Assembly (NCBI RefSeq): GCF_026781265.1
Contig: NZ_JAKUVC010000015.1
Location: 1 to 64,000 of the forward strand
Reading direction: 5' to 3'
Source: Streptococcus sanguinis
GTDB taxonomy: Bacteria > Bacillota > Bacilli > Lactobacillales > Streptococcaceae
DNA: 64,000 nucleotides
Position 1 is the stretch's first letter; every line of letters begins with the position of its first letter. Of the stretch, positions 8,244 to 15,387 are shown in pieces. Under the pieces are notes generated by a model. It was not told the origin of the DNA and made no database searches. It worked only from the letters and a program-made list of their open reading frames with translations. The position numbers and the translations under genes are program-made.

Positions 8244-9050
8244 ATGTCTATTATTTCTATGGTTTTAGTAGTCTTTGTTGCCTTCTTAGCTGGTCTAGAA
8301 GGTATCTTAGACCAATTCCAATTCCACCAACCACTGGTTGCTTGTACCTTAATTGGACTGGTAACTGGTAATTTGGCTGCCGGTGTTATGCTGGGTGGCT
8401 CTCTCCAGCTAATCGCTCTTGGCTGGGCTAATATCGGAGCTGCTGTAGCACCTGATGCTGCCCTCGCTTCTGTTGCCGCTGCCATCATCATGGTACTAGG
8501 TGGAGACTTCTCAAGCAAAGGAATTGCTGTAGCACAAGGTGTTGCTATTCCGCTTGCTGTTGCTGGTCTCTTCTTGACTATGATTGTCCGTACTTTGTCA
8601 GTCGGTTTGGTTCACGGTGCAGATGCTGCTGCGAAAAAAGGAGACATTAAAGGAGTTGAACGCGCTCACTTTATCGCTCTCTTCATGCAAGGAGCACGTA
8701 TTGCTATCCCGGCAGCACTTCTTTTGATGATTCCAGCTGAGTCTGTTAAATCTGCTCTTGAAGCTATGCCAGCTTGGCTATCAGAAGGTATGCAAATCGG
8801 TGGTGGTATGGTTGTAGCCGTTGGTTATGCAATGGTTATCAACATGATGGCAACTCGTGAAGTATGGCCATTCTTCGCTATTGGTTTTGCTTTGGCTGCT
8901 GTCAGCGAACTCACTCTGATTGCCCTCGGTGCAATTGGTGTCGCTATTGCCCTCATCTACCTTGCCTTGTCTAAAAAAGGCGGAAATGGTGGCGGTGGAG
9001 CAACAGCTTCATCTAACGATCCAATCGGCGACATCCTAGAAGACTACTAA
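8244..9050 (+). CDS. manM: Mannose PTS EIIC component ManM
   Basis: 268-residue membrane permease subunit of the mannose-family PTS. Motifs seen are ALVVFVAFLAGLEGILDQFQFHQPLVACTLIGL-type N-terminus (read in parts), GGSLQLIALGWANIGAA, and a hydrophobic profile with several membrane segments. A Gly/Ser-rich tail (KKGGNGGGGATASSNDP) precedes the end. RBS GAAAGGA upstream; 18 bases separate it from manN. With ManN it forms the sugar channel. Confidence 0.95.
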   Translation: MSIISMVLVVFVAFLAGLEGILDQFQFHQPLVACTLIGLVTGNLAAGVMLGGSLQLIALGWANIGAAVAPDAALASVAAAIIMVLGGDFSSKGIAVAQGVAIPLAVAGLFLTMIVRTLSVGLVHGADAAAKKGDIKGVERAHFIALFMQGARIAIPAALLLMIPAESVKSALEAMPAWLSEGMQIGGGMVVAVGYAMVINMMATREVWPFFAIGFALAAVSELTLIALGAIGVAIALIYLALSKKGGNGGGGATASSNDPIGDILEDY

Positions 9051-9068
9051 GAAAGGAGACACACTATC

Positions 9069-10010
9069 ATGACAGAATTAAATACTGTAAAACCTGATGA
9101 GTCAGGAAAATTGACTCTTTCAAAGGCTGACCGTCAAAAAGTTTGGTGGCGTTCTACTTTCTTGCAAGGTTCTTGGAACTACGAACGTATGCAAAACTTG
9201 GGCTGGGCTTATTCACTGATTCCAGCTATTAAGAAACTTTATACTAAAAAAGAAGATCAAGCTGCAGCTCTTGAGCGTCACTTGGAATTCTTCAACACTC
9301 ACCCATATGTTGCAGCTCCAATCATCGGAGTTACACTTGCGCTTGAAGAAGAAAAAGCAAATGGTGCAGCAATTGACGATGCGGCTATCCAAGGGGTTAA
9401 AATCGGTATGATGGGACCTCTGGCTGGTATCGGAGACCCTGTCTTCTGGTTCACAGTTCGTCCTATCCTTGGTGCACTTGGGGCATCTCTTGCTTTGACT
9501 GGAAATATCATTGGTCCACTTATCTTCTTCTTAGCTTGGAATGCTATCCGGATGGCTTTCCTCTGGTACACACAAGAATTGGGCTACAAGGCTGGTTCTG
9601 AAATCACTAAGGACATGTCTGGTGGTATCCTCCAAGACATTACCAAAGGTGCTTCAATCCTAGGTATGTTTATCTTGGCTGTTCTGGTTGAGCGCTGGGT
9701 ATCTATTAAGTTTGTCTTTAACGTTTCATCTGTTAAGCTAGATGATAAAGCATATATTCATTGGGACAAATTGTCTAGTGGCTATAAGGGTATCCAAGAA
9801 GCCTTTGCTCAAGTAGGTCAAGGACTATCTCAAACCCCTGAAAAAGTTACAACTTTCCAACAAAACTTGGATTCCTTGATTCCTGGTTTGATGGGACTAC
9901 TTCTAACTTTCGCTTGTATGTGGTTGCTTAAGAAGAAAGTATCCCCTATCACTATCATCATCGCCCTCTTTGTAGTTGGTGTACTAGCTCACGTTGCTGG
10001 TTTGATGTAA
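9069..10010 (+). CDS. manN: Mannose PTS EIID component ManN
   Basis: 313-residue EIID subunit. Features are the cytoplasmic N-terminus with FLQGSWNYERMQNLGWAYSLIPAIKKLY, HLEFFNTHPYVAAPIIGVTLALEEEKA, GMMGPLAGIGDPVFWFTVRPI, and a single C-terminal membrane anchor. RBS GAAAGGAGA is ten bases upstream. It ends the manLMN operon with an intrinsic terminator 3 bases later. In other bacteria ManMN also serves as receptor for class IIa bacteriocins. Confidence 0.95.
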   Translation: MTELNTVKPDESGKLTLSKADRQKVWWRSTFLQGSWNYERMQNLGWAYSLIPAIKKLYTKKEDQAAALERHLEFFNTHPYVAAPIIGVTLALEEEKANGAAIDDAAIQGVKIGMMGPLAGIGDPVFWFTVRPILGALGASLALTGNIIGPLIFFLAWNAIRMAFLWYTQELGYKAGSEITKDMSGGILQDITKGASILGMFILAVLVERWVSIKFVFNVSSVKLDDKAYIHWDKLSSGYKGIQEAFAQVGQGLSQTPEKVTTFQQNLDSLIPGLMGLLLTFACMWLLKKKVSPITIIIALFVVGVLAHVAGLM

Positions 10011-10012
10011 TC

Positions 10013-10038
10013 AAAAAGAAGGTTTCGGCCTTCTTTTT
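10013..10038 (+). terminator. Terminator of manLMN
   Basis: AAAAAGAAGG / CCTTCTTTTT with a six-base loop, starting 3 bases after the manN stop. It is symmetric, but the genes on both sides are on the plus strand. Confidence 0.88.
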
Positions 10039-10042
10039 ATTG

Positions 10043-10051
10043 TGGTATAAT
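10043..10051 (+). promoter_or_regulatory. Extended -10 promoter of manO
   Basis: TGGTATAAT lies 30 bases before the manO ATG, directly behind the manLMN terminator. It indicates separate transcription of this gene. Confidence 0.65.
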
Positions 10052-10080
10052 AGCTATATTATCTAAAAGGGAGTTACTCT

Positions 10081-10452
10081 ATGGCAAAGTCACAAAACAA
10101 AACAGTTGAGTTTAATACTACTGGCGTATCCTATCTTGGATTAGGCGGAAAGGTTGGGAAATTTTTAATCGGCGAGACTGCTCTGGAGTTTTACGCTGAT
10201 GCCAATGTAGAAGACTATATCCAGCTGCCTTGGACGAGCATAACTGCTATCGGTGCTAATGTTTCTGGCAAGAAAGTCAGCCGCCATTTTGAAATATGGA
10301 CTGACAAAGGAAAGTTTCTCTTTGCCTCCAAAGACTCTGGTAAGATTCTCAAAATCGCGCGAGAACATATCGGCAACGACAAGGTCGTTAGATTGCCGAC
10401 CTTGATGCAAAATATTGGCAAATTTTTTAAAAACCTATTTGCAAAAAAATAA
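10081..10452 (+). CDS. manO: DUF956 family protein, ManO-like regulator candidate
   Basis: 123-residue soluble protein of the DUF956 family, nearly always found next to mannose PTS operons in Firmicutes and sometimes named ManO. Features are the N-terminal NTTGVSYLGLGGKVGKFLIGE, LPWTSITAIGANV, and a basic tail (RLPTLMQNIGKFFKNLFAKK). The fold resembles small PH-like domains; biochemical role unproven. It has its own promoter after the manLMN terminator, with RBS GGGAG ten bases before the ATG. Confidence 0.85.
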   Translation: MAKSQNKTVEFNTTGVSYLGLGGKVGKFLIGETALEFYADANVEDYIQLPWTSITAIGANVSGKKVSRHFEIWTDKGKFLFASKDSGKILKIAREHIGNDKVVRLPTLMQNIGKFFKNLFAKK

Positions 10453-10467
10453 ATTTTCTAGTATAAT
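10439..10467 (+). promoter_or_regulatory. Promoter of the serS T-box transcript
   Basis: -35 TTGCAA at 10439-10444 and -10 TATAAT at 10462-10467 with a 17-base spacer. The -35 overlaps the last codons of manO. Transcription would start near 10474. Confidence 0.8.
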
Positions 10468-10473
10468 CTAGGA

Positions 10474-10660
10474 AACGGATAAGTACTATTGGGCACTTTT
10501 CAGAAAGTCTGCGGTGGCTGTGAGCAGATAAGGAGAAAATAGGAAATTCTACCGTTAGTTTAAAAATGAATAATTAAGCAAGTGCACTTTTGTGAAGTTG
10601 GATGGAACCGCGGTTATGCCGCTCCAACAGTTTCATAAAGTGCTTTTTATTTTTGGAGGT
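10474..10660 (+). promoter_or_regulatory. T-box riboswitch leader of serS
   Basis: The T-box motif TGGATGGAACCGCGG is at 10599-10613, followed by the antiterminator partner CCGCTCCAAC. The competing terminator joins GCACTTTTGTGAAGTTGGA (from 10584) to TCCAAC..TTTCATAAAGTGC and ends in CTTTTTATTTTT (to 10654). Upstream, CTGTGAGCAGATA resembles a stem I AG-bulge region, and TTCTACC near 10545 could carry the specifier UCU (Ser) followed by A. Uncharged tRNA-Ser should favour antitermination and serS expression. The T-box assignment is firm; the exact specifier codon is a guess. Confidence 0.88.
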
Positions 10661-10664
10661 ACCT

Positions 10665-11942
10665 ATGTTAGATTTAAAACGAATCCGTACGGACTTTGAT
10701 TCTGTTGCTGAAAAATTAGCTACGAGAGGTGTTGACGCCGCTACCCTTAACCAAATGAAAACCATTGACAAAGAACGCCGGGATTTGTTAGTCAAGGTCG
10801 AAGAACTCAAGGCTGAGCGCAATACTGTTTCCGCTGAAATTGCTCAAGCTAAACGCAACAAGGAAAATGCAGATGACAAGATTGATGCTATGCAAAAACT
10901 TTCTGCTGAGGTCAAGAACTTAGACGCAAGCTTGGCTGAGCTGGATGCTAAGTTGACTGAATTCACTACCACTCTGCCTAATATCCCGCACGATAGTGTT
11001 CCTGTGGGAGCAGATGAGGACGAAAACGTCGAAGTTCGTCGCTGGGGTACGCCGCGCCAATTTGACTTTGAAGCTAAAGCTCACTGGGATCTTGGTGAAG
11101 AACTCGACATCCTCGACTGGGAGCGTGGGGCAAAAGTTACTGGTGCTCGCTTCCTCTTCTATAAGGGCTTGGGAGCAAGACTTGAGCGTGCTATCTACAA
11201 TTTTATGCTGGACGAGCATGGCAAAGAAGGCTACACAGAAGTCATCACTCCCTACATGGTCAACCATGATTCTATGTTTGGGACTGGGCAATATCCTAAG
11301 TTCAAAGAAGATACGTTTGAGCTAAGCGATACCAACTTCGTTCTGATTCCGACTGCTGAAGTTCCGCTGACCAACTACTACCGAGATGAAATTTTGGACG
11401 GCAAAGAATTGCCAATCTACTTCACAGCTATGAGTCCATCATTCCGCTCTGAAGCTGGTTCTGCCGGTCGTGACACGCGCGGTCTCATTCGTTTGCACCA
11501 ATTCCACAAGGTTGAAATGGTGAAATTTGCCAAGCCAGAAGAATCATATGAAGAGCTAGAAAAGATGACTGCCAACGCTGAAAACATCCTGCAAAAGTTG
11601 AATCTGCCTTACCGCGTTGTAGCACTCTGTACTGGAGATATGGGCTTCTCAGCTGCTAAGACCTACGACTTGGAAGTTTGGATTCCAGCTCAGAACACCT
11701 ACCGTGAAATCTCTAGTTGCTCTAACACAGAAGATTTCCAAGCTCGTCGAGCTCAAATCCGCTACCGTGACGAAGCAGATGGCAAGGTCAAACTCCTTCA
11801 TACTCTCAACGGTTCTGGACTGGCTGTCGGACGCACAGTGGCAGCTATCTTAGAGAATTACCAAAACGAAGATGGCTCTGTGACTATCCCAGAGGTTCTT
11901 CGTCCTTACATGGGTGGATTAGAAGTTATAGCGCCAAAATAA
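10665..11942 (+). CDS. serS: Serine--tRNA ligase
   Basis: 425-residue class II aminoacyl-tRNA synthetase that charges tRNA-Ser. The N-terminal long coiled-coil arm spans about residues 30-100 (charged, with [30 protein letters not shown]-type heptads). Class II motif 2 is [14 protein letters not shown] followed by [12 protein letters not shown], and motif 3 is [20 protein letters not shown], with the terminal PYMGG. The start at 10665 follows RBS TGGAGGT; longer in-frame readings into the leader are ruled out by the T-box. Length matches the family. Confidence 0.96.
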   Translation: MLDLKRIRTDFDSVAEKLATRGVDAATLNQMKTIDKERRDLLVKVEELKAERNTVSAEIAQAKRNKENADDKIDAMQKLSAEVKNLDASLAELDAKLTEFTTTLPNIPHDSVPVGADEDENVEVRRWGTPRQFDFEAKAHWDLGEELDILDWERGAKVTGARFLFYKGLGARLERAIYNFMLDEHGKEGYTEVITPYMVNHDSMFGTGQYPKFKEDTFELSDTNFVLIPTAEVPLTNYYRDEILDGKELPIYFTAMSPSFRSEAGSAGRDTRGLIRLHQFHKVEMVKFAKPEESYEELEKMTANAENILQKLNLPYRVVALCTGDMGFSAAKTYDLEVWIPAQNTYREISSCSNTEDFQARRAQIRYRDEADGKVKLLHTLNGSGLAVGRTVAAILENYQNEDGSVTIPEVLRPYMGGLEVIAPK

Positions 11943-11996
11943 TTCACCTCATCTAACAGATAGTTTGTAGCAGAGATATAAGTCTAGCTCATATCA

Positions 11997-12031
11997 AAAG
12001 CCAGCGCCAAAAGACGCTGGCTTTCACTTTG
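11997..12031 (+). terminator. Terminator of serS
   Basis: AAAGCCAGCG / CGCTGGCTTT stem with an eight-base loop and a short T-rich tail (TTTCACTTTGTT). It lies 55 bases after the serS stop. Confidence 0.75.
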
Positions 12032-12660
12032 TTCGAGCCTCATTGCTCTTGACTCGTCACAAGCCTCCCAAAGAGGCGTTTGCATTACTTGCCACTATCT
12101 CTACTTAGATATTCACCTTCTTTCAAACTTAATCTATCCATTGCTATATTGTGCTTTTCCTGCTCTTGTATATCTTTCTTGATTGTGGCTTCGTTGAGTT
12201 CAACTGTACTCACGTAATAGCTTTCTGCTCAGAAATACCTCTTCTCAAATTTATACTTAGGATTGGCATGTTTACAAAACATCGCAAGAGTACTTTTACC
12301 TTTCAAGTAACCCATAAAATTTGAAACACCTGTTTTTGATGGGATATTCAATAACATACACGATCCGGTATAAAGTGTCCTTCTATAATTTCAATATCCC
12401 TATAAACACATAATATTCCACCTAAACTACTTTGATATTGATTTTCAATTTATACTTAAGTGTAAACACAATGCGATAGAACACATCCACTTTATATGTG
12501 ATAAACTATGTACTTTTTGCGCTTTTTTCTCCTTTCACTTTACAATTTGGCTTGAACACCTTTATTGTATCGTATTTGGATTTTTTTTAATATAATCCTT
12601 GATGCGCTGCAGAATAGCGGGTGGTTTATTTGTCTCGTACCTTACGGAGCGAGACGAACT
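12032..12660 (-). mobile_element. Decayed IS200-family insertion sequence
   Basis: The stretch between the serS terminator and the nusB terminator has no intact gene but contains a recognisable IS200 TnpA relic on the minus strand (12085-12550). Both flanks carry imperfect hairpins as expected for single-strand-transposing IS200 elements: GCCTC/GAGGC at about 12063-12078 and TCTCG/CGAGA at about 12632-12653. The outer limits are approximate. It is a relic, not a mobile copy. Confidence 0.7.
12085..12550 (-). pseudogene. IS200-type Y1 transposase TnpA, degenerate
   Basis: Conceptual translation on the minus strand gives AQKVHSLSHIKWMC, YRIVFTLKYKLK, YRDIEIIEGHFIPDRVC, LLNIPSKTGVSNFMGYLKGKSTLAMF, KHANPKYKFEKRYF then a stop, AESYYVSTVELNEATIKKDIQ and a short tail. 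This follows the order of IS200 TnpA (HIVFTPKYRRK, EGH..PDHVHML, SFMGYLKGKS, GYYVSTVG). It needs at least two frameshifts and has an internal stop. The HUH metal-binding pair (HVH) has become RVC, while the catalytic Tyr segment YYVSTV is kept. It cannot be active. Confidence 0.8.
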
Positions 12661-12675
12661 GAATGTCACAAATCA

Positions 12676-12712
12676 AAAAAAGGTCAAGACACTTGTCTTG
12701 ACCTTCATTTTA
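12676..12712 (-). terminator. Terminator of the efp-asp23-nusB operon
   Basis: AGGTCAAGAC / GTCTTGACCT perfect ten-base stem with a four-base loop. On the minus strand it is followed by TTTTTTT, six bases beyond the nusB stop. On the plus strand a weaker T-tail would also stop reading from the IS relic. Confidence 0.9.
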
Positions 12713-12718
12713 TTCAAC

Positions 12719-13150
12719 TTATTCAACGATAAATTGACTCAAAATCCCATTAATGAACTTACTGGACTTTTCGTCAGAAAATTGCTTGGAAAGCTCAATG
12801 GCTTCATTGACTGCTACCAACTGTGGCGTGTCAAACTCTGTAATCTCAAAGATACCTAGACGCAGGATATTTTTCTCTACCAGCGTCAGACGATCCACAG
12901 TCCAGCCCTTTTTGAGGTGCTGGGCAATTTTCTTGTCCAAGTCGTCCTTGGACTGGACCACACCGGAGACCAGATTGAGCAAGAAGGCTGGAATATCAGC
13001 TTCCGCTGCTTTGTCAGCCCCTTCGTCCTTATCATAAGAATAGGCAAAGCGACAAGCTTCTACAAGATCCCCTTCATACTCTAGGCTCATCAGGGCCTGA
13101 AAAGCCCGCTGGCGCAGACCTCTTCTGGATTCCAACAATATATCAGTCAT
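12719..13150 (-). CDS. nusB: Transcription antitermination factor NusB
   Basis: 143-residue all-helical RNA-binding protein that joins NusE (S10) at boxA in rRNA operons. Recognisable segments are ESRRGLRQRAFQALMSLEY at the N-terminus, LKKGWTVDRLTLVEKNILRLGIFEI and AVNEAIELSKQFSDEKSSKFINGIL at the C-terminus, the classic NusB signature. The start at 13150 (MTDILLESRR) is preferred to one six codons earlier because it overlaps the asp23 stop by 8 bases, suggesting coupled translation. Last gene of efp-asp23-nusB. Confidence 0.93.
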   Translation of the reverse strand: MTDILLESRRGLRQRAFQALMSLEYEGDLVEACRFAYSYDKDEGADKAAEADIPAFLLNLVSGVVQSKDDLDKKIAQHLKKGWTVDRLTLVEKNILRLGIFEITEFDTPQLVAVNEAIELSKQFSDEKSSKFINGILSQFIVE

Positions 13151-13532
13151 TGAGGAAGTCCTCATCAAATAGATCTTTCAAGTCTGGCTTCGGTGCCTTT
13201 TCTGGAACAATGCCTGCCACATGGATATTGACAGCAGACAGCTCTACCTCAGCCATATCAAAAACAGCGCTTTTTACAGCCTTCTGGATTGCTACTGCAA
13301 CAGTCGGAACGCTGACACCGTATTCCAAATACAGATAGATGTCTACAGTCACATCACCTGTCTCATCTGTATGGAGCGATACTCCACGACCGAGTGAGCG
13401 CATAGAAAGACTGTCTGACATACTCTTATTTGCGAAGGAATAAACACCTTCTACCTTTGCCGTTGCAATGGCAATGATTTTTTCCAAAACACGTGGCGCA
13501 ATGACGATTTCACCTAATTGTTCAGCTGCCAT
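13143..13532 (-). CDS. Asp23/Gls24 family envelope stress protein
   Basis: 129-residue Asp23/Gls24-family protein. Members are abundant, membrane-associated alkaline-shock proteins, and the YqhY-like ones sit between efp and nusB, as here. Seen are LGEIVIAPRVLEKIIAIATAKVEGVYSFANK, then a beta-rich middle (TVDIYLYLEYGVSVPTVAVAIQKAVK) and a short acidic C-terminus (PDLKDLFDEDFLND). The efp gene lies 19 bases upstream. YqhY homologues influence acetyl-CoA carboxylase in Bacillus; that role here is inferred only from synteny. Confidence 0.87.
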   Translation of the reverse strand: MAAEQLGEIVIAPRVLEKIIAIATAKVEGVYSFANKSMSDSLSMRSLGRGVSLHTDETGDVTVDIYLYLEYGVSVPTVAVAIQKAVKSAVFDMAEVELSAVNIHVAGIVPEKAPKPDLKDLFDEDFLND

Positions 13533-13551
13533 AGTTATTACCTCTTCTATA

Positions 13552-14112
13552 TTATGCGCGAGAAACGTAAGTTCCTTCTGCTGTGTTGATGATTAATTTT
13601 TGTCCAACTTCGATGAAATCTGGTACGTTGACAACAAGACCAGTCTCAAGTGTCGCTGGCTTACCAGATCCGGTAACAGTAGCTCCCTTGATAGATGGCT
13701 GAGTATCTGTCACGACCAATTCAACTGTTGTTGGTACTGTCACACCAATCACTTCTGTTCCGTAGAACTGGATTTTCACATCAGAGTTTTCAAGGATGAA
13801 TTTCAATTCTTCTTCTACATTGACTACTGGAATTTCATATTGATCGTAAGTCTCAGTATTCATGAAATAAGCAGTGTCATCCATTTGGTACAAGTATTGA
13901 GCTGGAACAGTTTCAATAATGGCTTGTTCAAATTTTTCTTCAGGACGGTAGCTGGTATCAAAGGTAGAGCCAGTACGAACATCGCGCAACTTCATACGCA
14001 TAATCGTATTTCCCTTACCTGGCTTGTGGTGGCTCGCTTCCAAAACGCGGATGAGTTTCCCATCAGCTGTTTCGAAGGTCATTCCAGCTTTCAGCTTACT
14101 TGCTTCAATCAT
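13552..14112 (-). CDS. efp: Elongation factor P
   Basis: 186-residue, three-domain tRNA-mimic that enters the ribosomal E site and relieves stalling at polyproline. Domain I has the loop [13 protein letters not shown], where Lys33 is the position modified in many bacteria; domains II and III follow with [35 protein letters not shown] (in parts) and [15 protein letters not shown]. Length is standard. First gene of the operon, with RBS AAAGAGGT. Confidence 0.95.
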   Translation of the reverse strand: MIEASKLKAGMTFETADGKLIRVLEASHHKPGKGNTIMRMKLRDVRTGSTFDTSYRPEEKFEQAIIETVPAQYLYQMDDTAYFMNTETYDQYEIPVVNVEEELKFILENSDVKIQFYGTEVIGVTVPTTVELVVTDTQPSIKGATVTGSGKPATLETGLVVNVPDFIEVGQKLIINTAEGTYVSRA

Positions 14113-14148
14113 TCTATATTACCTCTTTTTAAAATTATATTTCTATTT

Positions 14149-14177
14149 ATTCTATCATAAAGCCTGATAATTCTCAA
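14149..14177 (-). promoter_or_regulatory. Promoter of the efp operon
   Basis: Minus-strand -35 TTGAGA and -10 TAGAAT with a 17-base spacer. The -35 lies inside the last codons of the upstream M24 peptidase gene. Confidence 0.6.
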
Positions 14178-15235
14178 ATAACAATCAACTCTTTCGGCGC
14201 AAGAGTTAGGACTTCGCAGCCTGTTTCTGTGATGAGGAGATCGTCTTCGATGCGGACGCCGTATTTGCCGTCCAGATAAATACCCGGCTCATCCGTCAGG
14301 ACCATGCCCGCCTCAATCGGCTCTTCTGACTTGCCAAAGTAAGGAATCTCATGGATGTCCAGTCCGATACCGTGACCAATCCCATGGCTAAAGTAAGGAC
14401 CGTAGCCAGCATCGTTAATAATCTGGCGCGGAATCCGGTCAAAATCAATCCGGCTAAGCCCAGCCTTGGCTGCTTCTATCAGAGCTTGATTGCTGCGCAG
14501 GACAATATCATAAATCTCCCGCTCTTCATCTGACACCTGCCCCACATGAACAGTCCGCGTCATATCACTAACATAGTGATTGTAGTAGCAGCCAAAGTCC
14601 ATGGTCAGGGTTTCACCCTTTTGAATAACCTTGTCACTAGCCACACCATGCGGCATAGCAGAGCGGTAGCCCGAAGCGATGATGAAGTCAAAAGAGGCAC
14701 CTGAAGCACCTAGTTGACGCATACGGGCATCTAAAAAGTTCATAACAGCCAGCTCTGTCGTCTCATCAGGCTTGATAAAATCCAGCACATCTAGGAAAGC
14801 TTGATCCGAAATCTGACAGGCCTTGCGAATGGTCGCGATTTCGTGCTCATCTTTAATCATGCGCAGATTTTCAATAAAGCCTGTCATGGGAACCAGCTCG
14901 TAGGCCGAGAAGACACTTTCCAGCATCTTGAAGTAGGCATAGGAAATCTCATCCTCAAAACCGATTTTTTGCAGCTTGTCATCCGCAATAATCTTGACAA
15001 TCTCTCTAATCGCGTCGCGGGTTTCGACAATATCAAAACCTTGGACTACTCCCTTGGCAATCAGCGTATAGCGCGCATCCGTCAGGAAAATCCGACGATT
15101 CTTGCTGATAAAAACTGTCGCTTCTGTCCCGCTGAAACCAGTCAGATAGTAAATATTTTTCAGATTGGTTACTAAAACAGCATCGCAGTCTGTCTGAGCC
15201 AACGTTGCTTCAAACTTTTCAACTCTTGATAACAT
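14174..15235 (-). CDS. pepP: M24 family Xaa-Pro peptidase
   Basis: 353-residue cytosolic metallopeptidase of the aminopeptidase P/prolidase family, cleaving Xaa-Pro bonds. The N-terminal creatinase-like domain holds YYLTGFSGTEA. The catalytic domain shows MPHGVASDK, TMDFGCYYNHYVSDMTRTVHVG (metal Asp residues), SHGIGHGIGLDIHEIPYFG (metal His) and EPGIYLDGKYGVRIEDD (metal Glu residues). The start at 15235 is chosen because GGAGGTGCCTC precedes it; a start 23 codons earlier has no RBS. Whether it acts as PepP or PepQ cannot be decided from sequence alone. Confidence 0.88.
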   Translation of the reverse strand: MLSRVEKFEATLAQTDCDAVLVTNLKNIYYLTGFSGTEATVFISKNRRIFLTDARYTLIAKGVVQGFDIVETRDAIREIVKIIADDKLQKIGFEDEISYAYFKMLESVFSAYELVPMTGFIENLRMIKDEHEIATIRKACQISDQAFLDVLDFIKPDETTELAVMNFLDARMRQLGASGASFDFIIASGYRSAMPHGVASDKVIQKGETLTMDFGCYYNHYVSDMTRTVHVGQVSDEEREIYDIVLRSNQALIEAAKAGLSRIDFDRIPRQIINDAGYGPYFSHGIGHGIGLDIHEIPYFGKSEEPIEAGMVLTDEPGIYLDGKYGVRIEDDLLITETGCEVLTLAPKELIVI

Positions 15236-15263
15236 GAGGCACCTCCGTGAAATAACTAAGCTT

Positions 15264-15272
15264 ATTATATCA
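15264..15272 (-). promoter_or_regulatory. Extended -10 promoter of the M24 peptidase gene
   Basis: Minus-strand TGATATAAT is an extended -10 about 29 bases before the preferred start codon at 15235. It supports that start, since the longer frame would begin upstream of the promoter. Confidence 0.6.
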
Positions 15273-15348
15273 AAAAACCAGTCAAATAGGACATTTTTTG
15301 ACAAAACTTATCTAGGTCTTAGAATCCAACGAGCACTCTCTGACATGA

Positions 15349-15382
15349 AAAATCCCTGTTTTTAATATCTAACAGGGATTTG
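15349..15382 (-). terminator. Terminator of uvrA
   Basis: Minus-strand AAATCCCTGTT / AACAGGGATTTTT stem with a short loop and a T-tail, just after the uvrA stop. Confidence 0.85.
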
Positions 15383-15387
15383 ATAAA

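Noticed and set aside
12599-12859. 86-codon plus-strand ORF
   Set aside because: Runs through the nusB terminator and antisense into nusB; not a gene.
13600-14160. 186-codon plus-strand ORF
   Set aside because: Mirror of efp; the minus-strand frame is an unmistakable elongation factor P.
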